From: Streptomyces neyagawaensis
GTDB lineage: Bacteria; Actinomycetota; Actinomycetes; Streptomycetales; Streptomycetaceae
Direction: 5' to 3'
DNA: 64,000 nt
Assembly (NCBI RefSeq): GCF_023516595.1
Contig: NZ_JAMGBG010000053.1
Coordinates: 62,001-126,000, forward strand
The notes beneath the pieces were generated by a model that made no database searches, had not been told where the DNA came from, and was given only the letters and a program-made list of their open reading frames with translations. Below are positions 8,229-16,596 of the stretch, piece after piece. Within the stretch, counting starts at the first letter, position 1; each line of letters starts with the position of its first letter. The translations under genes were made by a program, and so were the position numbers.

Positions 8229-8834
8229 TCACACACCCGCCCCGGCACGCGCACGGAGCAGAGCCGCGGGGGCGACGTCCTCGAGGGGCAGACCACGGCG
8301 GGCCGCGATCTCCTCGGGACGCTGCAGACCCTTCAGGGCCTCCACGGTCGCGTGCACGATGTTGATCGCGTTGTCGGAGCCGAGCGACTTCGACAGCACG
8401 TCGTGGATACCGGCGCACTCGAGCACGGCACGCACCGGGCCACCGGCGATAACACCGGTACCGGGGGACGCGGGCTTGAGCAGCACGACGCCGGCAGCCT
8501 TCTCACCCTGGATGGGGTGCGGGATGGTGCCCTGGATACGGGGGACCTTGAAGAAGTGCTTCTTGGCCTCCTCAACGCCCTTGGCGATGGCGGCCGGCAC
8601 CTCCTTGGCCTTGCCGTAACCGACACCCACGGTGCCGTCACCGTCGCCCACCACGACCAGCGCGGTGAAGCTGAAGCGACGACCACCCTTCACAACCTTG
8701 GCGACGCGGTTGATCGCGACGACGCGCTCAACGTACGCGGTCTTCTCGGCGGCAGCTGCGCCGCCGTCACGGCCCTTCCGGTCCCGCCGCTCGCCGCCAC
8801 CGGCACCGCCACCGCGGCGCTGGGGTCCAGCCAT
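8229..8834 (-). CDS. rpsE: 30S ribosomal protein S5
   Basis: A 201-residue protein with a Gly/Arg-rich N-terminal extension (about 30 residues), then the S5 double-stranded-RNA-binding domain (YVERVVAINRVAKVVKGGRR) and the C-terminal domain (GTGVIAGGPVRAVLECAGI). The loop VVKGGRRFSF, where spectinomycin-resistance changes arise in other bacteria, looks ordinary. S5 acts in decoding fidelity and mRNA entry on the 30S subunit. Confidence 0.98.
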   Translation of the reverse strand: MAGPQRRGGGAGGGERRDRKGRDGGAAAAEKTAYVERVVAINRVAKVVKGGRRFSFTALVVVGDGDGTVGVGYGKAKEVPAAIAKGVEEAKKHFFKVPRIQGTIPHPIQGEKAAGVVLLKPASPGTGVIAGGPVRAVLECAGIHDVLSKSLGSDNAINIVHATVEALKGLQRPEEIAARRGLPLEDVAPAALLRARAGAGV

Positions 8835-8873
8835 TGGATTTACCTCTCTCTTTCCGCTAGCTACGCAGCGAGC

Positions 8874-9257
8874 TCAGAACTTGAGCCCGGCCTCGCGGGC
8901 GGCGTCGGCCAGGGCCGCGATGCGACCCGCGTACCGGTTACCACCACGGTCGAACACGACGGACTCGACACCGGCGGCCTTGGCACGCTCGGCGACCAGG
9001 GCGCCGACCTTGCCGGCCTGCGCCGACTTGTCCTCGTCGCCGCCACGGATGGACGAGTCCAGGGTGGACGCCGACGCAAGGGTGTGACCCTTGAGGTCGT
9101 CGATCACCTGGGCCACGATGTGGCGGTTCGAGCGGGTCACGACCAGGCGGGGACGCTCAGCCGTACCGTTGACCTTCTTACGGATACGGATGTGGCGCCG
9201 CTTGATGGCAGCACGCTTGTAAGCGTCGCCCTTAGCGATCTTCGTGCCGTATGCCAT
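8874..9257 (-). CDS. rplR: 50S ribosomal protein L18
   Basis: A 127-residue, 5S-rRNA-binding protein. The basic N-terminus (KIAKGDAYKRAAIKRRHIRI) is followed by the L18 core (RPRLVVTRSNRHIVAQVIDD) and the family ending AGRIAALADAAREAGLKF. It is spaced 3 bases from rplF and 39 bases before rpsE. Confidence 0.98.
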   Translation of the reverse strand: MAYGTKIAKGDAYKRAAIKRRHIRIRKKVNGTAERPRLVVTRSNRHIVAQVIDDLKGHTLASASTLDSSIRGGDEDKSAQAGKVGALVAERAKAAGVESVVFDRGGNRYAGRIAALADAAREAGLKF

Positions 9258-9260
9258 GGC

Positions 9261-9800
9261 TTACTTACCCGCCTTTCCGACCTTGCGGCGGATGACTTCG
9301 CCCTCGTACTTGACGCCCTTGGCCTTGTACGGGTCGGGCTTGCGCAGCTTGCGGATGTTGGCCGCAACCTCGCCGACCTTCTGCTTGTCGATGCCCTCGA
9401 CCTGGAAGCGGGTCGGGGTCTCCACCTTGAAGGTGATGCCCTCGGGCGCCTCGACGGTGATCGGGTGGCTGTAGCCGAGCGCGAACTCGAGGTTCGAACC
9501 CTTGGCCTGCACGCGGTAACCGACACCGCTGATCTCGAGCTTCTTCACGTAACCCTGGGTCACGCCGGTGATCATGTTCGCCACCAGCGTGCGGGACAGG
9601 CCGTGCAGGGCCTTGCTCTGACGCTCGTCGTTGGGGCGGGTGACGTTCAGAACGCCGTCCTCACCCTTGGCGATCTCGATCGGCGCAACGACGGTGTGGG
9701 TCAGCGTGCCCTTGGGGCCCTTGACCGAGACCGTCTGGCCGTCGATGGTGACGTCCACGCCGGCGGGAACCGTGATGGGGAGCTTGCCAATACGCGACAT
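9261..9800 (-). CDS. rplF: 50S ribosomal protein L6
   Basis: A 179-residue protein with two repeated alpha/beta domains. The N-terminus is MSRIGKLPITVPAGVDVTID and the RNA-binding C-terminal domain contains PDPYKAKGVKYEGEVIRRK. L6 sits near the GTPase-associated region of the 50S subunit. Its place between rpsH and rplR is standard for the spc cluster. Confidence 0.98.
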   Translation of the reverse strand: MSRIGKLPITVPAGVDVTIDGQTVSVKGPKGTLTHTVVAPIEIAKGEDGVLNVTRPNDERQSKALHGLSRTLVANMITGVTQGYVKKLEISGVGYRVQAKGSNLEFALGYSHPITVEAPEGITFKVETPTRFQVEGIDKQKVGEVAANIRKLRKPDPYKAKGVKYEGEVIRRKVGKAGK

Positions 9801-9825
9801 AGCTGTTTCCTCCGATTCCTTTCCG

Positions 9826-10224
9826 CTACCAGACGTAGGCGAGGACTTCTCCGCCTACGCCCTTCTTGCCGGCCTGCTTGTCGGTGAGGAGCCCGTGGGA
9901 CGTGGAGATGATCGCCACGCCGAGGCCGCCGAGCACCTTGGGCAGGTTGGTGGACTTCGCGTACACCCGGAGACCGGGCTTGGAGATCCGCTTGATGCCC
10001 GCGATGGAGCGCTCACGGTTGGGGCCGAACTTCAGCTCCAGGACGAGGTTCTTGCCGACCTCGGCGTCCTCGACCTTCCAGCCCGTGATGAAGCCCTCCT
10101 GCTGGAGGATCTCCGCGATGTGAGACTTGATCTTCGATGCCGGCATCGTCACGGAGTCGTGGTATGCCGAGTTCGCGTTCCGCAGACGCGTAAGCATGTC
10201 TGCGATCGGATCAGTCATGGTCAT
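9826..10224 (-). CDS. rpsH: 30S ribosomal protein S8
   Basis: A 132-residue 16S rRNA-binding protein with DPIADMLTRLRNAN at the start and the C-terminal signature ISTSHGLLTDKQA. Two ATGs (10224 and 10218) lie close together. The first is used here, and either leaves the core intact. In E. coli S8 is the translational repressor of the spc operon; whether that holds here cannot be read from sequence. A 213-base spacer separates it from rpsN. Confidence 0.97.
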   Translation of the reverse strand: MTMTDPIADMLTRLRNANSAYHDSVTMPASKIKSHIAEILQQEGFITGWKVEDAEVGKNLVLELKFGPNRERSIAGIKRISKPGLRVYAKSTNLPKVLGGLGVAIISTSHGLLTDKQAGKKGVGGEVLAYVW

Positions 10225-10437
10225 GAATTGGCCTTCGGCCTCTCTCGCCGGGGTTTCCAGGTGCCCATCCCTCTCCTCGATCCGAGACGAGGCGGGTGCG
10301 GTGCGGTGGACCTACGGCGTAGTAAGTCGTACGGGCGGCCATCAGGCGCCCAACCCTCCCAGCCTAAGCCATGGAGGGGAGGGCACCTGACACGCCCAGT
10401 GCTTACCGAGAGCTTCCGGAATCCCTAAAAGGCGGGA

Positions 10438-10623
10438 TTACCAGGAGCTCTTGGTCACGCCCGGCAGCTCGCCACGGTGAGCCATCTCACGGAGGCACAC
10501 GCGGCACAGGCCGAACTTGCGGTACACGGAGTGCGGACGGCCACACCGCTGGCAGCGGGTGTAGCCGCGCACGGCGAACTTCGGCTTACGGGCAGCCTTC
10601 GCGATCAGAGCCTTCTTCGCCAT
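10438..10623 (-). CDS. rpsN: 30S ribosomal protein S14, zinc type (Z)
   Basis: A 61-residue short S14 (MAKKALIAKAARKPKFAVRG). Its C-x2-C pairs in RCQRCGRPH and LCRVCLRE form a zinc knuckle. The ATG at 10623 has AAGGAGG about ten bases upstream; the GTG nine bases earlier is too close to that site. The long zinc-free paralogue used under zinc limitation is not in this window. It begins 5 bases after the rplE stop. Confidence 0.97.
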   Translation of the reverse strand: MAKKALIAKAARKPKFAVRGYTRCQRCGRPHSVYRKFGLCRVCLREMAHRGELPGVTKSSW

Positions 10624-10628
10624 CTCGC

Positions 10629-11186
10629 TCACGCCTCCTTGAAGGGGAAGCCGAGGTGACGAAGGAGCGCGCGGCCCTCAGCGTCGTTGGTCGCCGTGGT
10701 CACCACGGTGATGTCCATACCCCGGGTGCGGTCGATCTTGTCCTGGTCGATCTCGTGGAACATGACCTGCTCCGTGAGACCGAAGGTGTAGTTGCCACGG
10801 CCGTCGAACTGCTTGGGGGACAGACCACGGAAGTCGCGGATGCGCGGGAGCGCGAGCGACAGGGTGCGGTCCAGGAACTCCCACATGCGGTCGCCACGGA
10901 GCGTGACGTGGGCACCGATCGGCTGGCCCTCACGCAGCTTGAACTGCGCGATGGACTTGCGGGCCTTGGTGACGGCCGGCTTCTGACCGGTGATCGTGGT
11001 GAGGTCGCGGATGGCGCCCTCGATCAGCTTGGAGTCGCGGGCGGCGTCGCCCACACCCATGTTGACCACGATCTTGACGAGGCCGGGGATCTGCATGACG
11101 TTCTCGTAGTTGAACTCGTCACGCAGCTTGCCCGCGATCTCCTCGCGGTACTTCGTCTTCAGACGCGGAGTGGTGGTGGTAGCCAT
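10629..11186 (-). CDS. rplE: 50S ribosomal protein L5
   Basis: A 185-residue 5S-rRNA-binding protein of the central protuberance. It contains NVMQIPGLVKIVVNMGVGDA, PVVTKARKSIA-like KPAVTKARKSIAQFKLREG and the family FRGLSPKQFDGRGNYTFG. Its ATG shares a base with the rplX stop (TGATG), a coupled junction. Confidence 0.98.
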   Translation of the reverse strand: MATTTTPRLKTKYREEIAGKLRDEFNYENVMQIPGLVKIVVNMGVGDAARDSKLIEGAIRDLTTITGQKPAVTKARKSIAQFKLREGQPIGAHVTLRGDRMWEFLDRTLSLALPRIRDFRGLSPKQFDGRGNYTFGLTEQVMFHEIDQDKIDRTRGMDITVVTTATNDAEGRALLRHLGFPFKEA

Positions 11187-11509
11187 CAGATGTCCTCACC
11201 CGTCCGCTTGGCAACGCGGATCTTGTTGCCTTCGTCGTCGAAGCGGTAACCGACGCGGGTCACGACCTTCTTGCCGTCCTTCTCCACGACCAGCTGGACG
11301 TTGGAGACGTGGATCGGCGCCTCGGTGGTGACGATGCCGCCGGCCTGCGAACCGCGAGCCGTCGGACCGGCCTTGGTGTGCTTCTTGACCCGGTTGACAC
11401 CCTCGACCAGGACACGGTCCTCGCGGGGGAAGGCCGCGATGACCTTGCCCTGCTTGCCCTTGTCCTTACCGGTGATGACCTGGACCAGGTCGCCCTTCTT
11501 GATCTTCAT
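11186..11509 (-). CDS. rplX: 50S ribosomal protein L24
   Basis: A 107-residue assembly-initiator protein of the 50S subunit with the N-terminal KOW motif KIKKGDLVQVITGKDKGKQG and the block RVLVEGVNRVKKHTK. It starts 2 bases after rplN ends and is coupled to rplE. Confidence 0.98.
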   Translation of the reverse strand: MKIKKGDLVQVITGKDKGKQGKVIAAFPREDRVLVEGVNRVKKHTKAGPTARGSQAGGIVTTEAPIHVSNVQLVVEKDGKKVVTRVGYRFDDEGNKIRVAKRTGEDI

Positions 11510-11511
11510 GC

Positions 11512-11880
11512 TTACAGCACCTCCGGCGCGAGCGAGATGATCTTCATGAACTTCTTCTCGCGCAGCTCACGGCCGACGGGGCCGAAGATACGGGTGCCGC
11601 GAGGGTCGCCGTCGTTCTTCAGAATGACGGCGGCGTTCTCGTCGAAGCGGATGTACGAGCCGTCCGGACGGCGGCGCTCCTTGACGGTGCGAACGATGAC
11701 CGCCTTGACGACGTCACCCTTCTTCACGTTGCCACCGGGGATCGCGTCCTTGACGGTGGCGACGATGACGTCACCGATGCCCGCGTAGCGGCGACCGGAG
11801 CCACCGAGCACACGGATGCAAAGGATTTCCTTCGCACCAGTGTTGTCGGCGACGCGCAGTCGCGACTCCTGCTGGATCAC
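11512..11880 (-). CDS. rplN: 50S ribosomal protein L14
   Basis: A 122-residue protein, the standard bacterial length, with MIQQESRLRVADNTGAKEIL at the start and the signature AVIVRTVKERRRPDGSYIRF. L14 contacts 16S rRNA in an intersubunit bridge. It is the first gene of the spc cluster and is preceded by an unusually long 319-base spacer after rpsQ. Confidence 0.98.
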   Translation of the reverse strand: MIQQESRLRVADNTGAKEILCIRVLGGSGRRYAGIGDVIVATVKDAIPGGNVKKGDVVKAVIVRTVKERRRPDGSYIRFDENAAVILKNDGDPRGTRIFGPVGRELREKKFMKIISLAPEVL

Positions 11881-12199
11881 GTCTATCTCCTGATTGTCTG
11901 CCGGTTCCCGCAGGGCCCTTTCGGGGCGAACCTGCGAGCCTGGCGGAACCGTCCTGCGGGGATACCCCCGCAGGAATTACGTGCCGGCCCGGCCGGACGG
12001 CGGAGCGGCTCTCGCGACGAGCGCGAGTGCTTCACGCACCTCGGCCGGGGTTCCCGGCGGCGGCTCCGTAAGTCGTTTCACGGAGCTCGCCGGGCGGCGG
12101 TCTTTTGTTCGGTCTGGCGAAACCCGCGCCGGGAGCGACCCCTCGGACCGGAGTCCGGGGTCGGTCCCCCGGCGGGGCAGCGGGGCGAACCCCGCTTGA
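11881..12199. other. rpsQ-rplN spacer with a strong hairpin
   Basis: This 319-base spacer marks the boundary between the S10 and spc clusters. At 11952-11975 lies a perfect 10-bp stem, TCCTGCGGGG with CCCCGCAGGA, around a 4-base loop. Further GC-rich inverted segments occur near 11900-11935 and 12120-12180. No coding frame and no convincing -10/-35 pair was found. It could hold the spc leader or a terminator and antiterminator. Confidence 0.45.
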
Positions 12200-12487
12200 T
12201 TACTTCGCCTTCTCGAGGATCTCGACGACGCGCCAGTGCTTCGTGGCGGACAGCGGCCGGGTCTCCATCAGGAGGACACGGTCGCCGACGCCGGCGGCGT
12301 TCTGCTCGTCGTGCGCCTTGAGCTTGCTCGTGCTGCGGATGACCTTGCCGTACAGGGCGTGCTTCTTGCGGTCCTCGACGGCGACGACGACGGTCTTGTC
12401 CATCTTGTCGCTGACGACGATGCCCTCACGGGTCTTGCGGAAGCCCCGCGCCTCAGTGTTCGTCTCAGTCACGTTGTTCTCGCTCAT
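12200..12487 (-). CDS. rpsQ: 30S ribosomal protein S17
   Basis: A 95-residue OB-fold protein with the S17 signature KHALYGKVIRSTSKLKAHDE and the ending VVEILEKAK. The N-terminal 15 residues (MSENNVTETNTEARG) are a short polar extension. Its ATG overlaps the rpmC stop by one base. Confidence 0.98.
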   Translation of the reverse strand: MSENNVTETNTEARGFRKTREGIVVSDKMDKTVVVAVEDRKKHALYGKVIRSTSKLKAHDEQNAAGVGDRVLLMETRPLSATKHWRVVEILEKAK

Positions 12488-12711
12488 CAGGCGTTCTCCA
12501 CCGTTTCGATGCCCAGCTCACGCTCGCGCATCAGGGTGTAGATCCGCGCGATGTCCTTGCGGACCGCCTTCAGACGGCCGTGGTTCTCGAGCTGTCCGGT
12601 CGCCGCCTGGAAGCGGAGGTTGAACAGCTCTTCCTTGGCCTCGCGGAGCTTCGCCAGAAGCTCCTCGTTGCCCAGCTCGCGCAGCTCGGACGCCTTGGTA
12701 CCGGCCGACAT
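12487..12711 (-). CDS. rpmC: 50S ribosomal protein L29
   Basis: A 74-residue two-helix protein at the tunnel exit, near where trigger factor and SRP dock. It contains ELRELGNEELLAKLREAKEE and the family LFNLRFQAATGQL. ATG 12711 overlaps the rplP stop (TGATG); a GTG three bases earlier is the alternative. Confidence 0.97.
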   Translation of the reverse strand: MSAGTKASELRELGNEELLAKLREAKEELFNLRFQAATGQLENHGRLKAVRKDIARIYTLMRERELGIETVENA

Positions 12712-13130
12712 CACGCTTCACCTGCCTCGCGCTTGACGATCCGGCACTTCATCGGCAGCTTGTGGGCGGCGCGAGTCAGGGCCTCACGGGCGATCTTCTC
12801 GTTGGGGTACGACAGCTCGAACATCACGCGTCCGGGCTTGACGTTGGCGATCCACCACTCCGGGGAACCCTTACCGGAACCCATGCGGGTCTCGGCAGGC
12901 TTCTTGGTGAGGGGACGGTCCGGGTAGATGTTGATCCAGACCTTGCCACCACGCTTGATGTGACGCGTCATGGCGATACGAGCGGCCTCGATCTGACGGT
13001 TCGTCACATACGCCGGGGTGAGCGCCTGGATGCCGTACTCGCCGAACGCAACCGTCGTGCCACCCTTGGCAGCGCCGTTGCGCTTCGGGTGGTGCTGCTT
13101 GCGGTGCTTGACCCTACGGGGGATCAGCAT
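12711..13130 (-). CDS. rplP: 50S ribosomal protein L16
   Basis: A 139-residue protein with the start MLIPRRVKHRKQHHPKRNGA and the signature block RIAMTRHIKRGGKVWINIYP. L16 helps to shape the A site and the 5S rRNA surroundings. It starts 5 bases after rpsC. Confidence 0.98.
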   Translation of the reverse strand: MLIPRRVKHRKQHHPKRNGAAKGGTTVAFGEYGIQALTPAYVTNRQIEAARIAMTRHIKRGGKVWINIYPDRPLTKKPAETRMGSGKGSPEWWIANVKPGRVMFELSYPNEKIAREALTRAAHKLPMKCRIVKREAGEA

Positions 13131-13135
13131 GTCGG

Positions 13136-13954
13136 TCAGGCCTCCGTTCCGGTGCTCTCAGCCGGAGCGGCGGGAGCCTCGGCCTTGGGGGCCTCGGCGC
13201 CGGCAGCCTGCTGCGGCTTGCGACCGCGCCGCTCGCCACCGCGGCCACCACGGGCCGGGCGGTCTGCACCACCGCGGGCCGGGCGGTTACCCGCACGGGC
13301 AGCGGCGTTCTCGGCGCGGACCTCGGCGATGTTCTTGACGTCGCCCTTGTAGATCCAGACCTTCACACCGATGCGGCCGAAGGTCGTCTTGGCCTCGAAG
13401 AAGCCGTAGTCCACGTTCGCGCGGAGCGTGTGCAGGGGCACACGGCCCTCGCGGTAGAACTCCGAGCGGGACATCTCGGCGCCGCCGAGGCGGCCACCGC
13501 ACTGGATCTTGATGCCCTTGGCGCCGGCCTTCATGGCGGACTGCATGCTCTTGCGCATGGCCCGACGGAAGGAGACGCGGGAGGACAGCTGCTCGGCGAC
13601 GGCCTGAGCAACCAGCTGAGCGTCGGTCTCGGGGTTCTTGACCTCGAGGATGTTCAGCTGGACCTGCTTGCCCGTCAGCTTCTCCAGCTGACCGCGGATC
13701 TTGTCGGCCTCCGCGCCGCGGCGGCCGATGACGATGCCCGGACGCGCGGTGTGGATGTCCACGCGGACACGGTCACGGGTGCGCTCGATCTCCACCTTGG
13801 AGATACCCGCGCGCTCCATGCCGGACGTCAGCATCCGACGGATGGCGACGTCTTCCTTGACGTAGTCCTTGTACAGCTTGTCGGCGTACCACCGGGACTT
13901 GAAGTCCGTGGTGACACCGAGCCGGAACCCATGCGGGTTAACCTTCTGGCCCAT
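13136..13954 (-). CDS. rpsC: 30S ribosomal protein S3
   Basis: A 272-residue protein with an N-terminal KH domain (GIVIGRRGAEADKIRGQLEK) and the S3 C-terminal domain (GGRLGGAEMSRSEFYREGRV). The last 60 or so residues are an Ala/Arg/Gly/Pro-rich extension typical of actinobacteria and probably disordered. S3 forms part of the mRNA entry and helicase site. The ATG shares a base with the rplV stop (TAATG). Confidence 0.98.
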   Translation of the reverse strand: MGQKVNPHGFRLGVTTDFKSRWYADKLYKDYVKEDVAIRRMLTSGMERAGISKVEIERTRDRVRVDIHTARPGIVIGRRGAEADKIRGQLEKLTGKQVQLNILEVKNPETDAQLVAQAVAEQLSSRVSFRRAMRKSMQSAMKAGAKGIKIQCGGRLGGAEMSRSEFYREGRVPLHTLRANVDYGFFEAKTTFGRIGVKVWIYKGDVKNIAEVRAENAAARAGNRPARGGADRPARGGRGGERRGRKPQQAAGAEAPKAEAPAAPAESTGTEA

Positions 13955-14301
13955 TACCGGGTTCCTTCCTTGCTGCTGACGACCACGGTGATGTGGCTGG
14001 TCCGCTTGCGGATCCGGTAGGCACGGCCCTGGGCGCGCGGCCGGAACCGCTTCAGGGTCGGACCCTCGTCGACGTACGCCTCGCTGATGAACAGCGAAGT
14101 GGCGTCCGTGTGGTCGTAGTTGTGCGCGGCGTTGGCAATGGCGCTGTCGAGCACCTTGCCGACGGGCACGGAGGCGGCCTGCGGAGCGAATCGCAGGACC
14201 GCCTGAGCCTCCGTGGCGTCCATGCCACGGATAAGGTCCACCACGCGGCGGGCCTTCATGGGCGTGACGCGGATGTACCGCGCCTGGGCCCTGGCTTCCA
14301 T
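13954..14301 (-). CDS. rplV: 50S ribosomal protein L22
   Basis: A 115-residue protein lining the exit tunnel. The N-terminal ARYIRVTPMKARRVVDLIRG and the tunnel-loop region GPTLKRFRPRAQGRAYRIRK are intact, with no macrolide-resistance-type change obvious. It lies between rpsS (43 bases) and rpsC (coupled). Confidence 0.98.
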   Translation of the reverse strand: MEARAQARYIRVTPMKARRVVDLIRGMDATEAQAVLRFAPQAASVPVGKVLDSAIANAAHNYDHTDATSLFISEAYVDEGPTLKRFRPRAQGRAYRIRKRTSHITVVVSSKEGTR

Positions 14302-14344
14302 GGTTGTCCCTTCAGTTACTTACGTGTCTGAATGCGATCCGCTA

Positions 14345-14626
14345 CTAGCGGCGCTTCGACTTCCGGTCTTCCTTGACGTGACCCCGGAAGGTGCGCGTCG
14401 GCGAGAACTCGCCGAGCTTGTGGCCGACCATCGACTCGGTGACGAACACCGGGATGTGGGTCTTGCCGTTGTGCACCGCGATCGTGTGGCCGAGCATGGC
14501 CGGGACGATCATCGAGCGACGGGACCAGGTCTTGATGACGTTCTTGGTGCCGGCTTCGTTCTGGGCGTCCACCTTCTTGATCAGGTGGTCGTCGACGAAG
14601 GGCCCCTTCTTGAGACTGCGCGGCAT
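14345..14626 (-). CDS. rpsS: 30S ribosomal protein S19
   Basis: A 93-residue 30S head protein, MPRSLKKGPFVDDHLIKKVD, with the signature MVGHKLGEFSPTRTFRGH. It binds 16S rRNA with S13 and contacts the 50S subunit. It starts 12 bases after the rplB stop. Confidence 0.98.
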   Translation of the reverse strand: MPRSLKKGPFVDDHLIKKVDAQNEAGTKNVIKTWSRRSMIVPAMLGHTIAVHNGKTHIPVFVTESMVGHKLGEFSPTRTFRGHVKEDRKSKRR

Positions 14627-14638
14627 CTAAACCCGCTC

Positions 14639-15475
14639 CTAGCGCTTCTTGTTCGTCTTGCGGCGGCGGACGATGTACTTGTTCGACGCCTTCTTGGGCG
14701 AACGAGTACGACCTTCCTTCTGACCCCAGGGGCTGACCGGGTGGCGACCACCGGAGGTCTTGCCCTCACCACCACCGTGGGGGTGGTCAACCGGGTTCAT
14801 CGCCACACCGCGAACGGTCGGGCGGACGCCCAGCCAGCGCTTGCGGCCGGCCTTGCCCCAGTTGATGTTGCTCTGCTCGGCGTTGCCGACCTCGCCGACC
14901 GTGGCGCGGCAGCGCACGTCGACCAGGCGGATCTCACCGGAGGGCATGCGGAGGTGGGCGTAGGCGCCCTCCTTCGCGAGCAGCTGCACGGAGGCACCGG
15001 CGGAGCGGGCGAACTTGGCACCGCCACCGGGACGGAGCTCGATCGCGTGGATCGTGGTACCGACCGGGATGTTGCGGAGGGCCAGGTTGTTGCCCGGCTT
15101 GATGTCGGCCCCGGGACCGTTCTCGACGCGGTCACCCTGCTGCAGGTTGCGCGGGGCGAGGATGTAGCGCTTCTCGCCGTCGGCGTAGTGCAGCAGCGCG
15201 ATGCGCGCGGTGCGGTTGGGGTCGTACTCGATGTGCGCGACCTTCGCCGGCACGCCGTCCTTGTCGTGACGACGGAAGTCGATCACTCGGTAGGCGCGCT
15301 TGTGTCCGCCACCCTGGTGGCGAACGGTCACACGACCGGCGTTGTTACGGCCGCCCTTGCTGTGCAGGGGGCGGACCAGCGACTTCTCCGGCGTGGACCG
15401 CGTGATCTCGACGAAGTCGGCGACGCTGGAACCACGACGGCCCGGCGTAGTCGGCTTGTACTTGCGGATTCCCAT
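14639..15475 (-). CDS. rplB: 50S ribosomal protein L2
   Basis: A 278-residue protein close to the peptidyl-transferase centre. The OB and SH3-like halves are present, and the conserved C-terminal loop NPVDHPHGGGEGKTSGGRHP includes the histidine important for peptide-bond formation. The N-terminus is MGIRKYKPTTPGRRG. Confidence 0.99.
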   Translation of the reverse strand: MGIRKYKPTTPGRRGSSVADFVEITRSTPEKSLVRPLHSKGGRNNAGRVTVRHQGGGHKRAYRVIDFRRHDKDGVPAKVAHIEYDPNRTARIALLHYADGEKRYILAPRNLQQGDRVENGPGADIKPGNNLALRNIPVGTTIHAIELRPGGGAKFARSAGASVQLLAKEGAYAHLRMPSGEIRLVDVRCRATVGEVGNAEQSNINWGKAGRKRWLGVRPTVRGVAMNPVDHPHGGGEGKTSGGRHPVSPWGQKEGRTRSPKKASNKYIVRRRKTNKKR

Positions 15476-15513
15476 TTCTCAGTCCTCGTCCGATATCGGA
15501 CGATCCGACCCGC

Positions 15514-15933
15514 TTACGCGGTCGGACCGCCGAAGATGTCGATACGGTCGCCCTCGGCGAGGGTCACGATCGCGCGCTTCGTCGCGGAGCGCTGGCCGAA
15601 GCCGGTGCGGGTCCGCTTGCGCTTGCCCTGGCGGTTGATCGTGTTGACCCCGGTGACCTTGACCGAGAAGACCGACTGGACGGCCTGCTTGATCTGGGTC
15701 TTGTTGGCGCCGGGCGCGACGATGAACGTGTACTTGTTCTCGTCGAGGAGCGCGTAGCTCTTCTCCGACACGACCGGCTTGATCAGGACGTCACGGGGGT
15801 CCGTGTACGCCTTGCTCGCCGGGGTGACGACGGTGTTCTTGCCCTCGGTGGCGTGACGACGCGCCTTGGCGACGCGCGCGGCCTTGGCGGCCTTGGCGGC
15901 CTTCGAGGCGATGGAGGGGTGACGGACGGCCAT
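15514..15933 (-). CDS. rplW: 50S ribosomal protein L23 with N-terminal extension
   Basis: A 139-residue protein. The L23 fold starts near residue 46 (DPRDVLIKPVVSEKSYALLD) and ends VTLAEGDRIDIFGGPTA. The first 45 residues are Ala/Lys/Arg-rich (KAAKAAKAARVAKARRHATE), absent from E. coli L23. L23 is the main docking site for trigger factor and SRP. The ATG overlaps the rplD stop by one base, and no internal start has a better ribosome site. Confidence 0.96.
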   Translation of the reverse strand: MAVRHPSIASKAAKAAKAARVAKARRHATEGKNTVVTPASKAYTDPRDVLIKPVVSEKSYALLDENKYTFIVAPGANKTQIKQAVQSVFSVKVTGVNTINRQGKRKRTRTGFGQRSATKRAIVTLAEGDRIDIFGGPTA

Positions 15934-16589
15934 CAGACCTCAGTCCCTTCGGTGTCGTTGGCCTTCGGGCCGGCGACGAAGGACTCGAGAGCGGCCTGGG
16001 TGAAGACCACGTCGTCCGAGACGATCACGTCGTACGTGTTCAGCTGGCCCGGCTCCAGGATGTGCACCTGGGGCAGGTTACGGGCGGAGAGCCACGCGGC
16101 CTCGTCGGAGCGCTCGACGACCAGGAGCAGGTTCTTGCGCTCCGAGATCTTGCCGAACAGGCTCTTGGCGGCCTTGGTGGAGGGGTTCTCGCCCTCGATC
16201 ACGCCGGAGACGACGTGGATGCGGTTGTGGCGGGCCCGGTCGGTGAGGGCGTGGCGCAGGGCCGCGGCCTTCATCTTCTTCGGGGTCCGCTGCGAGTAGT
16301 CACGCGGCTGCGGGCCGTGGACGACGCCACCACCGGCGAACTGGGGCGCGCGGGTCGAGCCCTGACGGGCGCGGCCGGTGCCCTTCTGGCGGTACGGCTT
16401 CTTGCCGCCACCGCGAACCTCGCCACGGGTCTTGGTCTTGTGCGTGCCCTGGCGGGCAGCGGCGTTCTGCGCGACGACGACCTGGTGGATCAGCGGGATG
16501 CTGACCTTCTCCACGCCGAAGATCTCCGCGGGGAGCTCGACGCTTCCGGTCTTCTCGCCGGCAGGCGAAAGGATGTCAACAGTGCTCAT
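15933..16589 (-). CDS. rplD: 50S ribosomal protein L4
   Basis: A 218-residue protein starting MSTVDILSPAGEKTGSVELP. The tunnel-loop region (TKTRGEVRGGGKKPYRQKGT, then GRARQGSTRAPQFAGGG) is normal. The chosen ATG is 7 bases after the rplC stop; the longer open frame upstream runs through rplC and is not coding. In E. coli L4 autoregulates the S10 operon. Confidence 0.98.
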   Translation of the reverse strand: MSTVDILSPAGEKTGSVELPAEIFGVEKVSIPLIHQVVVAQNAAARQGTHKTKTRGEVRGGGKKPYRQKGTGRARQGSTRAPQFAGGGVVHGPQPRDYSQRTPKKMKAAALRHALTDRARHNRIHVVSGVIEGENPSTKAAKSLFGKISERKNLLLVVERSDEAAWLSARNLPQVHILEPGQLNTYDVIVSDDVVFTQAALESFVAGPKANDTEGTEV

Positions 16590-16596
16590 CGGTACC

